Counted from the first letter of the stretch, positions 26,087-35,229 are shown. The stretch is 64,000 bases of DNA from Chitinophagaceae bacterium (GCA_947488765.1 CANLAE010000001.1:62001-126000), one strand, 5' to 3'. Notes: generated by a model not told the origin, from the letters alone. Translations and numbers: made by a program.

Positions 26087-27511
26087 GTGAAAAAGAAAAA
26101 ACAACCCATCATATTACAAGATATTGTAGTAGAAGATTATGCAGCCGAAGGGAAATCTTTGGCTAAAGTAAATGGCAAAGTAATTTTTATTGAAAGAGCA
26201 GTTCCTGGTGATATTGTTGACATACAACTCACCAAAAATAAAAAAGACTGGGCAGAAGCATATCCCATTCATTTTAAGAAATATGCAGAACTCCGTACGA
26301 CTCCTTTTTGTGAACACTTTGGAATTTGCGGTGGTTGTCAATGGCAAATGTTGCCCTATGCTCAACAACTGATATACAAACAAAAACAAGTAGCTGACAA
26401 TTTAAGCAGAATTGGCAAAGTACTATTACCGGAAATGTTGCCAATTATTGGTGCCGAAGAAACGGAATATTATAGAAATAAAGTAGAATACACTTTTGCA
26501 ACCAAACGTTTTGTTCCTACTCAAGAATTTAATCAATTGAAAAGTGAAGGACTTCCCGTTATCAATGAAGGAAACTATGCCGGATTTCATGCCAAAGGAA
26601 TGTTTGACAAAGTAGTTGAAATTAACCAATGTCATTTGCAGGAAGAACCAAGCAATGCACTTAGAAAGGCAGTTGTAGCTTTTTGTAAAGACAATAACGT
26701 AGCAATGTATGACGTAAAAAATCATACAGGATGGTTACGCAATATGATGGTGCGAATAGCCACAACCGGTGAATGGATGGCAAATATTGTAGTGGGATTT
26801 GATGACCAAAAACTGATTAAGCAATTAATGGAATTTGTATTAGAAAAATTTCCAACTATTACAACATTGTTATACACCATCAACTTAAAACTCAACGATA
26901 GTATTTACGATTTAGAGCCTGTTGCATATTTTGGCAAAGGTTATATTTTAGAAAAACTGGAAGGCTATACATTTATTATCAGTCCAAAATCATTCTTTCA
27001 AACCAATACCAAACAAGCAGAAAAATTATACAGTGTAACCAGAGATTTTGCCGAGCTAAATGGCACGCAAACAGTGTATGATTTGTATTGTGGAACAGGA
27101 AGCATTGGTATTTTTGTAAGTGACAAAGCCAAAAAAATTATTGGAGTAGAAACGGTGCCCGAAGCAATTGAAGATGCCAAAAAAAATGCTGCATTGAACA
27201 ACATTCAACATACTTCCTTTTTTGCAGGAGATGTAATTAAAATTTGTGATGATCAGTTTTTTGCTGAAAACGGTAAGCCTGATGTTGTTATAACCGATCC
27301 TCCTCGTGCAGGCATGCATGAAAAATTAGTTCAAAAATTATTGGAAGTTGAAGCTCCATTAATTGTTTATGTAAGTTGCAACCCTTCAACACAGGCAAGA
27401 GATTTAGCCTTGCTAGATGCCAAATATGTAATTACCAAAATCAGACCTGTTGATATGTTTCCGCATACGCACCACATTGAAAATGTTGTACAATTGAGAC
27501 TAAGAAGTTGA
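26087..27511 (+). CDS. rlmD: 23S rRNA (uracil-5-)-methyltransferase, RlmD/RumA family
   Basis: A ~474-residue SAM-dependent enzyme that makes 5-methyluridine in 23S rRNA. The N-terminal TRAM domain is ILQDIVVEDYAAEGKSLAKVNGKVIFIERAVPGDIVD. Then comes the Fe-S cluster motif CEHFGICGGCQWQ with the fourth Cys in NQCHLQ. The SAM motif is VYDLYCGTGSIG, followed by DPPRAGMH and the catalytic VYVSCNPSTQARDL. The start is placed at GTG 26087, because the longer frame from 26051 runs through the promoter. The nucleotide target is inferred from homology; RlmC/TrmA-type activity cannot be excluded. Confidence 0.92.
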   Translation: MKKKKQPIILQDIVVEDYAAEGKSLAKVNGKVIFIERAVPGDIVDIQLTKNKKDWAEAYPIHFKKYAELRTTPFCEHFGICGGCQWQMLPYAQQLIYKQKQVADNLSRIGKVLLPEMLPIIGAEETEYYRNKVEYTFATKRFVPTQEFNQLKSEGLPVINEGNYAGFHAKGMFDKVVEINQCHLQEEPSNALRKAVVAFCKDNNVAMYDVKNHTGWLRNMMVRIATTGEWMANIVVGFDDQKLIKQLMEFVLEKFPTITTLLYTINLKLNDSIYDLEPVAYFGKGYILEKLEGYTFIISPKSFFQTNTKQAEKLYSVTRDFAELNGTQTVYDLYCGTGSIGIFVSDKAKKIIGVETVPEAIEDAKKNAALNNIQHTSFFAGDVIKICDDQFFAENGKPDVVITDPPRAGMHEKLVQKLLEVEAPLIVYVSCNPSTQARDLALLDAKYVITKIRPVDMFPHTHHIENVVQLRLRS

Positions 27512-27597
27512 TATAAACACAACCTTTTATTAGTAATCGGAGTTTATTTATTAATTTGCTCACAGAAAATAATATCATTACCTGAATCATCATTAAC

Positions 27598-28296
27598 ATG
27601 ACAGAATTTAGACCAACCCGATTTGAAATATTACCTACAGTTATTAAAAATTTACTCATCATTAATGGGTTGGTTTTTCTAGCTCAAATTACCATAGGCA
27701 AGCAAATAAACCTGGAAGATATTTTTGCATTACATACCTGGCAAAGCGATTTGTTTAAGCCATGGCAGTTCTTTACACACATGTTTATGCACGGAAATTT
27801 TTACCATATTCTGGGTAACATGTTTGCGCTTTGGATGTTTGGAAGCATACTGGAAAATGTATGGGGACCACAGCGTTTTCTTACATTTTATATTGTATGT
27901 GGTTTGGGTGCTGCATTATGCCACATGGGTGTTTTGTATTACGAAATGCAGCAAACGATTCGTCTTTTTAACGGACTGAGTTTTGAGCAACAACAAATGT
28001 ATCGTGATGGCTTGTTGAATAAAGTAAACGAGGCCACACTTGGTGCAAGTGGCGCTGTATTTGGCTGTTTGGCTGCATTTGGTTATTTATTTCCCAATAC
28101 ATACATCTACGTTTATTATTTAATTCCATTAAAAGCAAAATGGTTTGTAATGATTTATGCTGGTATTGAATTAACACAAGCGATACAAAATTCTGCTGGA
28201 GATAACGTAGCACATGTGGCACATTTGGGCGGTGCATTGGTTGGTATTATTCTGGTTTATTTCTGGAATAAAAACAACAAGAAAACATTTTATTAA
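27598..28296 (+). CDS. Rhomboid family intramembrane serine protease
   Basis: A 232-residue membrane protein of six or so helices. It has the complete rhomboid catalytic set: FMHGNFYHILGNMFALWMFG in TM2, nucleophile Ser151 in LGASGAVFGC, and the catalytic His209 in VAHVAHLGGALVG. It would cleave transmembrane substrates in the inner membrane. It is the first of four closely spaced genes (10, 5 and 18 nt gaps); the next is a degenerate rhomboid and the last two are membrane-anchored EEP-fold proteins. Confidence 0.93.
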   Translation: MTEFRPTRFEILPTVIKNLLIINGLVFLAQITIGKQINLEDIFALHTWQSDLFKPWQFFTHMFMHGNFYHILGNMFALWMFGSILENVWGPQRFLTFYIVCGLGAALCHMGVLYYEMQQTIRLFNGLSFEQQQMYRDGLLNKVNEATLGASGAVFGCLAAFGYLFPNTYIYVYYLIPLKAKWFVMIYAGIELTQAIQNSAGDNVAHVAHLGGALVGIILVYFWNKNNKKTFY

Positions 28297-28306
28297 TTGA
28301 AAAATT

Positions 28307-29236
28307 ATGAGTTACAATTCTTCCAATACTTACAAAAGACCATTATTAGGCGCAACCAACAATAGTTTAATAACTTTAATTGCAATCAATGCTGTTGTAT
28401 TTATTCTTTTAAATTTTTTACGGATTACTTATGCATTGGCATACGATACCAATCCTACTGCTGAAATTTTTTTTACTAAAGAAATATTAGACTGGTTTGT
28501 ATTACCCGCTGATTTTGGAAAATTGGCAACAAGACCATGGACTATCATTACTTATATGTTTTCAACGTATAGCGTTTGGATGCTAATCAGCAACATGCTT
28601 TGGTTATGGGCTTTCGGTTATATTTTGCAAGACCTTGCCGGCAATAAAAAAATATTACCGGTTTATTTGTACGGAGGATTTGTTGGTGCCTTGGTTTTCA
28701 TTGGCAGCATTCATTTAATTCCATATTTACACAAACCTGAACTTCTTAATTCATCATTTATTGGAGGCGGTGCTGCAGTAATGGCTATAGCTGTTGCAAC
28801 ATCCACACTAGCGCCGGACTACAGAATCTTTCCATTTATTAACGGAGGAATTCCTTTGTGGATTGTTACTGTAATTTTTGTGGCGATAGATTTTGCAAGT
28901 GTTTCAGGAAATAATGGAGCAATCGCTTTGGCACATTTATCAGGGGGTGCTATTGGATATGTATTTATGAAACAATCAGCCAAAGGAAATGATTGGGGCG
29001 AATGGATGTATTCATTTGCCGCTTGGCTGAATGATTTATTTCATCCAGAAAAGAAAATAAAATCGAAAAAGGAACAACATTTTTATAAAACAGATAAACC
29101 TCCTTTTACCAAAAAACAAAACTTCACGCAACAAAAATTAGATGCAATTTTAGATAAAATAAATACGAAAGGTTATGATATGCTTACTACAGAAGAAAAA
29201 GAATTTTTAAATAATGTAAGCAAAGAAGAAATTTAG
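28307..29236 (+). CDS. Catalytically degenerate rhomboid-like membrane protein
   Basis: A 309-residue membrane protein aligned over its full core with rhomboids. The nucleophile motif is FIGGGAAVMA, so the catalytic Ser is replaced by Gly (residue ~155). The TM2 HGxxxH motif is also lost (STYSVWMLISNMLW), while His210 in ALAHLSGGAIG remains. A cytosolic C-terminal extension of ~85 residues is basic and ends in a helix (QQKLDAILDKINTKGYDMLTTEEKEFLNNVSKEE), a pattern also seen at the end of some bacterial rhomboids. It is likely a pseudoprotease that binds membrane proteins or partners the active rhomboid 10 nt upstream; that is inference. Confidence 0.85.
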   Translation: MSYNSSNTYKRPLLGATNNSLITLIAINAVVFILLNFLRITYALAYDTNPTAEIFFTKEILDWFVLPADFGKLATRPWTIITYMFSTYSVWMLISNMLWLWAFGYILQDLAGNKKILPVYLYGGFVGALVFIGSIHLIPYLHKPELLNSSFIGGGAAVMAIAVATSTLAPDYRIFPFINGGIPLWIVTVIFVAIDFASVSGNNGAIALAHLSGGAIGYVFMKQSAKGNDWGEWMYSFAAWLNDLFHPEKKIKSKKEQHFYKTDKPPFTKKQNFTQQKLDAILDKINTKGYDMLTTEEKEFLNNVSKEEI

Positions 29237-29241
29237 CTGTT

Positions 29242-30372
29242 ATGGCTGTTTATCAAAATAAAACAAAACAACTATTTTTTTTCTTAGGAAATATTTATAC
29301 TGTATTGTATAGCTTATCTTGTTTAACTCCTTTTGTTCATCCAAAATATTTTTACGGGTTTACATTTCTGGCTTTATTGTTTCCATTTTTATTTGCCGGA
29401 ATGTTATTGTGGCTGTTGATTGTTTTTATTTTCTTCCGAAATAGAATCTGGCTCTATGTATTACTATTGTTTTTGGGCTATAAAAATATTTTTTCTGTTT
29501 TTTCTTTTCATTCAAAACAACCATTTTCAGAAGTTAAACAAAACGGTACAATTCGTTTGCTTTCATGGAATGTAAAAGATTTTACAGATTCACAAATAAA
29601 TTCTGATACACCCGGAAATCCAAGAAGGGCAATCATCAACTTCATTAAAAATTCCAATGCAGATATTGTTTGTATTCAGGATTATAGCGAATTTAAAGGC
29701 CCTGCTTTTTATTCTTCAATAACAGACATTAAAAAGGCGGGAAATTTTAGCTATCATATATTCAGTATTGATAGTGAAACCAAGTACCCTTATGCATTAC
29801 ATCAATACGGCACAACAATATTTTCTAAGTTTCCAATTGTTCATTCGGGTATTATAAACTATCATCCAATTAATATACAGGAATCATTGGCTTTTGCTGA
29901 TTTAGTAATTGGTGATGATACAGTTAGGATTTTTAATACACATCTTCAATCAATGTATCTCAATTTTGATTATTTAAAAGAGGGGCTTGATGGTGTCGGA
30001 GAAATTGAAATTCCTTTTTTAAAAATACATACAAAAGCTCATGAAAGAATCAGGCATTACGATTTAAAGCATGCAAATCAGGCTGTATTTATTAAGTCTG
30101 TGATGGACTCAACAAAAATTCCTTTTATTTTTTGTGCAGATTTAAATAGTACCCCATCAAGTTATGTATACCATACTTTACAAAAGGGATTAACCGATGC
30201 TTTTGTTTCCAAAGGTTATGGATTTGGTCAAACCTATCAAAATATTTCACCAATTCTAAGAATCGATGTAGTACTTATGAGTAAATCTTTAAACCCTATT
30301 CAATATACTTCCCCACAATTACATTGCTCCGATCATTTTCCAATTGTTACAGACATTCAATTGAAGCAGTAA
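29242..30372 (+). CDS. Membrane-anchored endonuclease/exonuclease/phosphatase (EEP) family protein 1
   Basis: The 376 residues comprise two or three N-terminal helices (to about 90) and an EEP (DNase I/AP endonuclease-like) domain: RLLSWNVKDFTDSQ, DIVCIQDYSEFKG, IFNTHLQSM, FIFCADLNSTPSS, and SDHFPIVTDIQL. The metal-binding Glu of the usual LQE motif is Asp here (IQD). Known EEP substrates range from nucleic acids to phosphoinositides and sphingolipids; membrane anchoring here suggests a lipid or periplasmic phosphate ester, which is inference. It starts 5 nt after the pseudo-rhomboid and precedes a paralogue. Confidence 0.85.
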   Translation: MAVYQNKTKQLFFFLGNIYTVLYSLSCLTPFVHPKYFYGFTFLALLFPFLFAGMLLWLLIVFIFFRNRIWLYVLLLFLGYKNIFSVFSFHSKQPFSEVKQNGTIRLLSWNVKDFTDSQINSDTPGNPRRAIINFIKNSNADIVCIQDYSEFKGPAFYSSITDIKKAGNFSYHIFSIDSETKYPYALHQYGTTIFSKFPIVHSGIINYHPINIQESLAFADLVIGDDTVRIFNTHLQSMYLNFDYLKEGLDGVGEIEIPFLKIHTKAHERIRHYDLKHANQAVFIKSVMDSTKIPFIFCADLNSTPSSYVYHTLQKGLTDAFVSKGYGFGQTYQNISPILRIDVVLMSKSLNPIQYTSPQLHCSDHFPIVTDIQLKQ

Positions 30373-30390
30373 TTTTATTACATTTATATC

Positions 30391-31515
30391 ATGGGAAAAC
30401 CAATTATCAGACGTGCCTTTAAAACTGTAATGCTTGTTGTAAATGCAATCATCATTCTGTTTTATTTATTGGCTTGTTTGTCTGCTTATCTCAACCCAAG
30501 CAATTGGTGGATAATCAGTTTGATTGGTTTAACATTCCCCTATTTGGTAATCACACTTTTTTTACTTGCAATCTTTTGGCTCATTGCAAAGCCTAAGCTG
30601 GCTTGGGTTTCATTGATAGTACTTTTAGTGGGTTGGAAACAATTTTCGGTATACTTTGCAACAAAAAGTACACCGCTTTTCAGTATGTCTAAATCAAATC
30701 ACAGCATCAGAATTGTTAATTGGAATGTACAAAGCTTTAATGGATTAACTAGTAGTAAATCTGCTAAAAAATTAATTCGTACCGACATTGAAAATTCTAT
30801 CAATACTTACCAGCCTGATGTTGTTTGTTTACAAGAATTTAATACATCAGGGAATAATAGTGATGCATCAGATAACATTGCATTATTCTCAAAAAATTAT
30901 CCCTATCATTTTTTTTCAGAAGATTATCAGAGAGTGAAAGGAAAGTATAAAAGTGGTTGTATTATTTTTTCTAAAATTCCAATTATTGCAACAGGTAAAA
31001 TAAAATTTCCGGTGGCAGAAAGTTTAATTTATGCAGATATTTTAAAGGACTCGGACACTATCAGGATTTATACCACACATCTTCAATCATTCAAATTTAA
31101 AAAAGAAGATTATGATGGAATTGATAATCTAGGAAACACCAATGATGAAGCGATTATAGCATCAAAAAATATTGTCAAAAAAATGAAGCTGGCTTTTACC
31201 CGCCGAAGCAAACAAGTTGAGCTTGTAAAAGAAAGTATCAATCAATCCCCCTATCCAAATATTCTTTGCGGTGATTTTAATGATGTGCCTTACAGCTATA
31301 CTTATTTTATGCTAAAAGAAAACAGGAAAGATGCATTTTTAGAAAAACAATTTGGCATTGGCAAAACCTTTATAGGCTTGGCTTACAGCCTGCGGATAGA
31401 TTATATTTTACCCGATAATCATTTTAACGTTCAGCAATTTGATTTGATAGATGAAAACCTGAGTGATCATTTGATGCTTGTATCTGATATAGAATTAATT
31501 TCAACCAATAAATAA
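30391..31515 (+). CDS. Membrane-anchored EEP family protein 2 (paralogue)
   Basis: A 374-residue paralogue of the upstream gene with the same layout: N-terminal helices (to about 95), then an EEP domain with RIVNWNVQSFNG, DVVCLQEFNTSG (the LQE Glu intact), IYTTHLQSFKF, ILCGDFNDVPYS and SDHLMLVSDIEL. All catalytic positions look normal, so this copy is the better candidate for an active phosphodiesterase or phosphatase. It is the last gene of the rhomboid-EEP operon, 18 nt after EEP 1. Confidence 0.86.
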   Translation: MGKPIIRRAFKTVMLVVNAIIILFYLLACLSAYLNPSNWWIISLIGLTFPYLVITLFLLAIFWLIAKPKLAWVSLIVLLVGWKQFSVYFATKSTPLFSMSKSNHSIRIVNWNVQSFNGLTSSKSAKKLIRTDIENSINTYQPDVVCLQEFNTSGNNSDASDNIALFSKNYPYHFFSEDYQRVKGKYKSGCIIFSKIPIIATGKIKFPVAESLIYADILKDSDTIRIYTTHLQSFKFKKEDYDGIDNLGNTNDEAIIASKNIVKKMKLAFTRRSKQVELVKESINQSPYPNILCGDFNDVPYSYTYFMLKENRKDAFLEKQFGIGKTFIGLAYSLRIDYILPDNHFNVQQFDLIDENLSDHLMLVSDIELISTNK

Positions 31516-31539
31516 ATTTTTTCAAAATAACAGGTTGCT

Positions 31540-31547
31540 TATCTTCG
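31540..31547 (+). promoter_or_regulatory. -7-like promoter element of the Cys leader peptide
   Basis: TATCTTCG matches TAnnTTTG at seven of eight positions and ends six bases before the leader ATG at 31554. No clear -33 TTTG at standard distance. Confidence 0.45.
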
Positions 31548-31553
31548 ATACTG

Positions 31554-31595
31554 ATGAAAAACTACATTACATATCAATATAATTGCTGTTGTTGA
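31554..31595 (+). CDS. Candidate cysteine leader peptide upstream of cysS
   Basis: ATG at 31554 opens a 13-codon frame, MKNYITYQYNCCC, ending with three consecutive Cys codons (TGC TGT TGT) and a TGA. It lies 72 nt upstream of cysteinyl-tRNA synthetase on the same strand. Cys is rare, and three in a row just before the stop, upstream of the gene that charges tRNA-Cys, strongly suggests ribosome-stalling control. A GCTG...CAGC stem overlaps the Cys codons, and a hairpin with a T6 tract follows at 31615-31635. Function is inferred from this arrangement only. Confidence 0.65.
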   Translation: MKNYITYQYNCCC

Positions 31596-31614
31596 TTCAG
31601 CTATGTTCTACTTT

Positions 31615-31635
31615 TGCTACCAATGGGCATTTTTT
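31615..31635 (+). terminator. Candidate attenuator hairpin before cysS
   Basis: TGC...GCA plus an inner CC/GG (bulged stem of five base pairs, 31615-31629) is followed directly by six T. It is weak as a terminator but lies between the Cys leader and cysS, where an attenuator is expected. Confidence 0.35.
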
Positions 31636-31667
31636 AGTTTTCATTTTTTATTTCAAATTTTTCAATC

Positions 31668-33167
31668 ATGTCACTCAAATTTTATAATTCATTAACTAGA
31701 ACAAAAGAAGATTTTATTCCATTAACTGCAGGTCATGTGGGTATGTATGTTTGTGGACCAACAGTAAGTGGGGAAAGCCATTTAGGACATGCAAGACCAT
31801 ATATTACATTTGATGTTATTCATCGTTATTTTTTATATCTAGGTTACAAAGTTCGTTACGTTCGCAACATTACCGATGCCGGACATTTTGAAGAAGAAGG
31901 AAGACAAGCCGAAGATAAAATTAGCTCAAAAGCTTTACTAGAAAGATTAGAACCTATGGAGTTGGTTCAAAAATATACCAATCTTTTTCATTGGGCAATG
32001 AATGAATTTAATACAATTCCACCAAGCATAGAACCCACTGCTACCGGGCATATTGTAGAACAAATTGTAATGATTGAAAAAATTATTGCAGATGGATATG
32101 CTTATGAAATAAATGGCTCTGTGTATTTTGACGTAAACAAATACAACGACGATTTTACACCAAAAGGTTTGCCTTATGGTATGCTTAGTGGAAGAAATCT
32201 GGAAGATCAGTTGGATACAACAAGAACATTAGATAACCAAGATGAAAAAAGAAACAAAGCAGATTTTGCTTTATGGAAAAATGCACCACCCGAACACATC
32301 ATGCGCTGGAAAAGCCCATGGGGAGAGGGTTTCCCGGGTTGGCATATAGAATGTAGTGCAATGGCAACAAAATATTTGGGCGGAAAATTTGATATTCATG
32401 GCGGCGGTATGGACTTACAATTTCCTCATCACGAGTGTGAAATTGCACAAAGTGCTGTATGCAATCATACTGCACCGGCTAATTATTGGCTGCACAATAA
32501 TATGATTACAATTGATGGTAGAAAAATGGGGAAGAGCTATAATAACGTTATTAAATTAACGGAGTTGTTCAGCGGAAACCATCCAATTTTAGAACAGCCA
32601 TATCATCCAATGACAATTCGATTTTTCATTCTTCAATCACACTACAGAAGTACATTGGATTTTAGTAATGAAGCATTGCAAGGAAGTGAAAAAGCATTGA
32701 AAAGATTATGGGAAGCATATGAAAATCTACAAAAATTAGAAACAGGAAATTGGCATGCAACTGATATTGAATTGAATGAAAAAGTAAATGCTTTAGTTGC
32801 AGATTTTGGTGCTTTTATGGATGATGATTTCAGCACTGCAAGAGTGATTGCAAACATGTTTGAAATTGCTCCAATAATCAACTCTTTAAAACACAAACAA
32901 ATACCTGTTGAAAGTATCAGCAGTGAAACAATTACTTTGCTACAACAACAATTTAAAGTGTATTTGGAAGATATTTTTGGATTGAAAATTCAACAGGAAA
33001 GCAGCAATAAGCTAGAAGGTGTTTTACAAGTATTGATTGATTTGAGAAGTAAAGCAAAAACAAATAAAGACTTTCTTACTAGTGATACTATTCGTAAAGA
33101 ATTACTCAGCTTAGGCATTCAGTTGAAGGATGAAAAAGATGGCAGTGTGAGTTACAGTTTTATTTAG
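31668..33167 (+). CDS. cysS: Cysteinyl-tRNA synthetase
   Basis: A 499-residue class I aminoacyl-tRNA synthetase that charges tRNA-Cys. It has the zinc-site Cys29 in YVCGPTV, the signature HLGH (38-41, variant of HIGH), RNITDAGH, WHIECSAMA and FDIHGGGMDLQFPHHECEIAQ around the active-site zinc, and KMGKS (variant of KMSKS) in GRKMGKSYNN. Length is normal. A Cys-Cys-Cys leader peptide lies upstream; a perfect -7 box (TACTTTTG, 31609-31616) could provide a second, leader-independent promoter. The last 8 nt overlap the convergent glutathione peroxidase gene. Confidence 0.97.
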   Translation: MSLKFYNSLTRTKEDFIPLTAGHVGMYVCGPTVSGESHLGHARPYITFDVIHRYFLYLGYKVRYVRNITDAGHFEEEGRQAEDKISSKALLERLEPMELVQKYTNLFHWAMNEFNTIPPSIEPTATGHIVEQIVMIEKIIADGYAYEINGSVYFDVNKYNDDFTPKGLPYGMLSGRNLEDQLDTTRTLDNQDEKRNKADFALWKNAPPEHIMRWKSPWGEGFPGWHIECSAMATKYLGGKFDIHGGGMDLQFPHHECEIAQSAVCNHTAPANYWLHNNMITIDGRKMGKSYNNVIKLTELFSGNHPILEQPYHPMTIRFFILQSHYRSTLDFSNEALQGSEKALKRLWEAYENLQKLETGNWHATDIELNEKVNALVADFGAFMDDDFSTARVIANMFEIAPIINSLKHKQIPVESISSETITLLQQQFKVYLEDIFGLKIQQESSNKLEGVLQVLIDLRSKAKTNKDFLTSDTIRKELLSLGIQLKDEKDGSVSYSFI

Positions 33168-33834
33168 TTAAAGCAGCCAAAACTTCTTTATCCAAAGGGG
33201 AAGTGCTTGTTGCAAATACATGTGTCAACACCCCATTTTCATTCACTAAAAATTTGGTGAAATTCCATTTAGGTGGTGTATTATTCCATCCATTTAAATT
33301 ACTGTTCGTTAGCCATTTGAATACATCGTTTTGTGTATCATTTTTTATTACAATACTTTTTTGCATGATTGGAAAACTAACACCATAGTTGATTTTACAG
33401 AACTGTGCTATATCAGCATCTGTACCTTTTTCCTGTTGCTTAAAATCATTGGCAGGAAACGCAAGGATTATAAGCTTGTCTTTATGTTGTTGATATAACT
33501 TCTCTAATTCAGCATACTGAGCCGTAAAGCCACAATCGCTTGCAGTATTAACAAATAAAATTTTTTTGCCTTTGTATTGTTCCAATTGAAAACGTTTTCC
33601 CGAATTATCTGTAACAGTTAATGAGAAAAAAGATTGTGATGGCGATGTATTATTTACATTTTCCAATACTGCATATTTCTTATTTGCAAGATGGCTGCCC
33701 CACATTATTACAGCATAGAAATTTTTTAAAATGGATTGCTTTAAAGTCATGTTTTTTTGTTTTAAAAAGACCAATGCAATTGCTAGAATAAGACTAGTAA
33801 CAATTGCTTTTTTAATCCATTTGTTTTTTAGCAT
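33160..33834 (-). CDS. Membrane-anchored glutathione peroxidase-like protein
   Basis: A 224-residue protein with an N-terminal hydrophobic helix (~8-24) followed by a GPx fold. The peroxidatic Cys101 is in NTASDCGFTAQYAELEKLY, the second motif ILAFPANDFKQQE is the usual LAFPxNQF with Asp for Gln, and WNFTKFLVN is complete. The active site uses Cys, not selenocysteine. In bacteria these enzymes mostly use thioredoxin. The anchor puts the enzyme at the periplasmic face or outer face of the inner membrane, unlike the usual cytoplasmic form. It is the last gene of a same-strand series. Confidence 0.88.
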   Translation of the reverse strand: MLKNKWIKKAIVTSLILAIALVFLKQKNMTLKQSILKNFYAVIMWGSHLANKKYAVLENVNNTSPSQSFFSLTVTDNSGKRFQLEQYKGKKILFVNTASDCGFTAQYAELEKLYQQHKDKLIILAFPANDFKQQEKGTDADIAQFCKINYGVSFPIMQKSIVIKNDTQNDVFKWLTNSNLNGWNNTPPKWNFTKFLVNENGVLTHVFATSTSPLDKEVLAALTK

Positions 33835-33873
33835 AACGCTGTATTCGTTGGTACTTAAAATGTAAAAAAGTTA

Positions 33874-35229
33874 TTATCGCAACAACAGTTTTATCCACTT
33901 TAATTTATTTTTAAAAGGGGGATATTTTATTGCAGGATCTAACCAAGTTGGTGTTTTCATTACCGGCTTGGCATGCGTAAATGTATAAAAACTTTGCTTG
34001 CCATGATAACTGCCAATGCCACTGTTTCCAATGCCTCCGAAGTGTAAGTTGTCATTTGCAAAATGATACACCGTATTATTTACACAACCTCCGCCAAAAG
34101 GAATTGTTTGCAACCAGTCCTCTTCTTTTTTTATTGAAGAAGTAAAAACATAAAATGATAAAGGATTGGGATTCTTATTAACCAATTCAACTGCTTCGGC
34201 TTTTGTTTTGAAGGTAAAAACCGGTAAAACAGGACCAAAAATTTCTTCGGTCATAATAGTACTATTGACATTGACATTGTCTAAAATAGTAGGTTCGATA
34301 AATAAATTTTCTTTGTCGTATTTGCCACCATACACAATAGTTCCCTGTTGTAAATAACTTAACAATGTATCAAATCTTTTTGCATTAATGATTCTTCCGT
34401 AGTCTTCACTTGTCACAGCTTCCTTTGTATAAAATGATGCAATGCTTTCTTTTAAAAACTGTAAAAACTGATCTTTCACCGATGCATGAATCAATAAATA
34501 ATCAGGTGCAATACATGTTTGACCTGCGTTTAAAAATTTACCAATGGCAATTCTGTTCGCAGCAACTTTAAGATTGGCATCAGCTTCAATAACACAAGGA
34601 CTTTTACCGCCAAGTTCCAATGTTACAGGCACCAAATCCTTTGCAGCCAATTGATACACGGCTTTACCTACCGCAATACTACCCGTGAAAAAAATATGAT
34701 CAAACCTAAACTCATGCATCAATTGTGGTACAACAACTGCACCATCACCTGTTACCATTCGTATATAATTTGTATCAAAAATTTCATGAATAATTTTTTC
34801 TGTAATTGCAGTTGTAGCCGGCGTGTATTCACTTGGTTTTAATACCACACAATTGCCTCCTGCAATAGCACCTACCAATGGTGTAAACAATAATTGAAAA
34901 GGATAATTCCACGGGGAAATAATAAATACAACTCCCAATGGGTCATAATACATTTTACTGGTGCTTGGCAAATTCATTAAATTGGTAGCAACCGATTTTG
35001 GCTGCATCCATTTTTTTAAATCTTTCAGCATCAAACGAATTTCGGTTAAAACCATACCTGTTTCTGTAGTGTAAGCTTCGGCTTTGCTTTTGCCCAAATC
35101 CTGATGCAATGCTTCACTAATTTCAGATTCATATTTTTTGATGGTGCTTTGTAAAAGCAACAATTGTTGTTTTCTGAATTCATAACTTTTGGTAGCACCT
35201 GAGTTGAAATAATTTTTGATGGCTTGCAT
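33874..35229 (-). CDS. Aldehyde dehydrogenase family protein
   Basis: A 451-residue NAD(P)-dependent enzyme of the class-3-like ALDH group (shorter than the usual ~490, typical of fatty-aldehyde dehydrogenases). Seen are IISPWNYPFQL, KPSEYTP, FFTGSIAVGKAVYQLAA, catalytic Glu205 in LELGGKSPC, catalytic Cys239 in NAGQTCIAPDY, and FGPVLPVFTF. A C-terminal hydrophobic/basic tail is like that of membrane-associated class-3 enzymes. A -7-like box (TAACTTCG, 35235-35242) ends five bases before the ATG. Confidence 0.92.
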   Translation of the reverse strand: MQAIKNYFNSGATKSYEFRKQQLLLLQSTIKKYESEISEALHQDLGKSKAEAYTTETGMVLTEIRLMLKDLKKWMQPKSVATNLMNLPSTSKMYYDPLGVVFIISPWNYPFQLLFTPLVGAIAGGNCVVLKPSEYTPATTAITEKIIHEIFDTNYIRMVTGDGAVVVPQLMHEFRFDHIFFTGSIAVGKAVYQLAAKDLVPVTLELGGKSPCVIEADANLKVAANRIAIGKFLNAGQTCIAPDYLLIHASVKDQFLQFLKESIASFYTKEAVTSEDYGRIINAKRFDTLLSYLQQGTIVYGGKYDKENLFIEPTILDNVNVNSTIMTEEIFGPVLPVFTFKTKAEAVELVNKNPNPLSFYVFTSSIKKEEDWLQTIPFGGGCVNNTVYHFANDNLHFGGIGNSGIGSYHGKQSFYTFTHAKPVMKTPTWLDPAIKYPPFKNKLKWIKLLLR

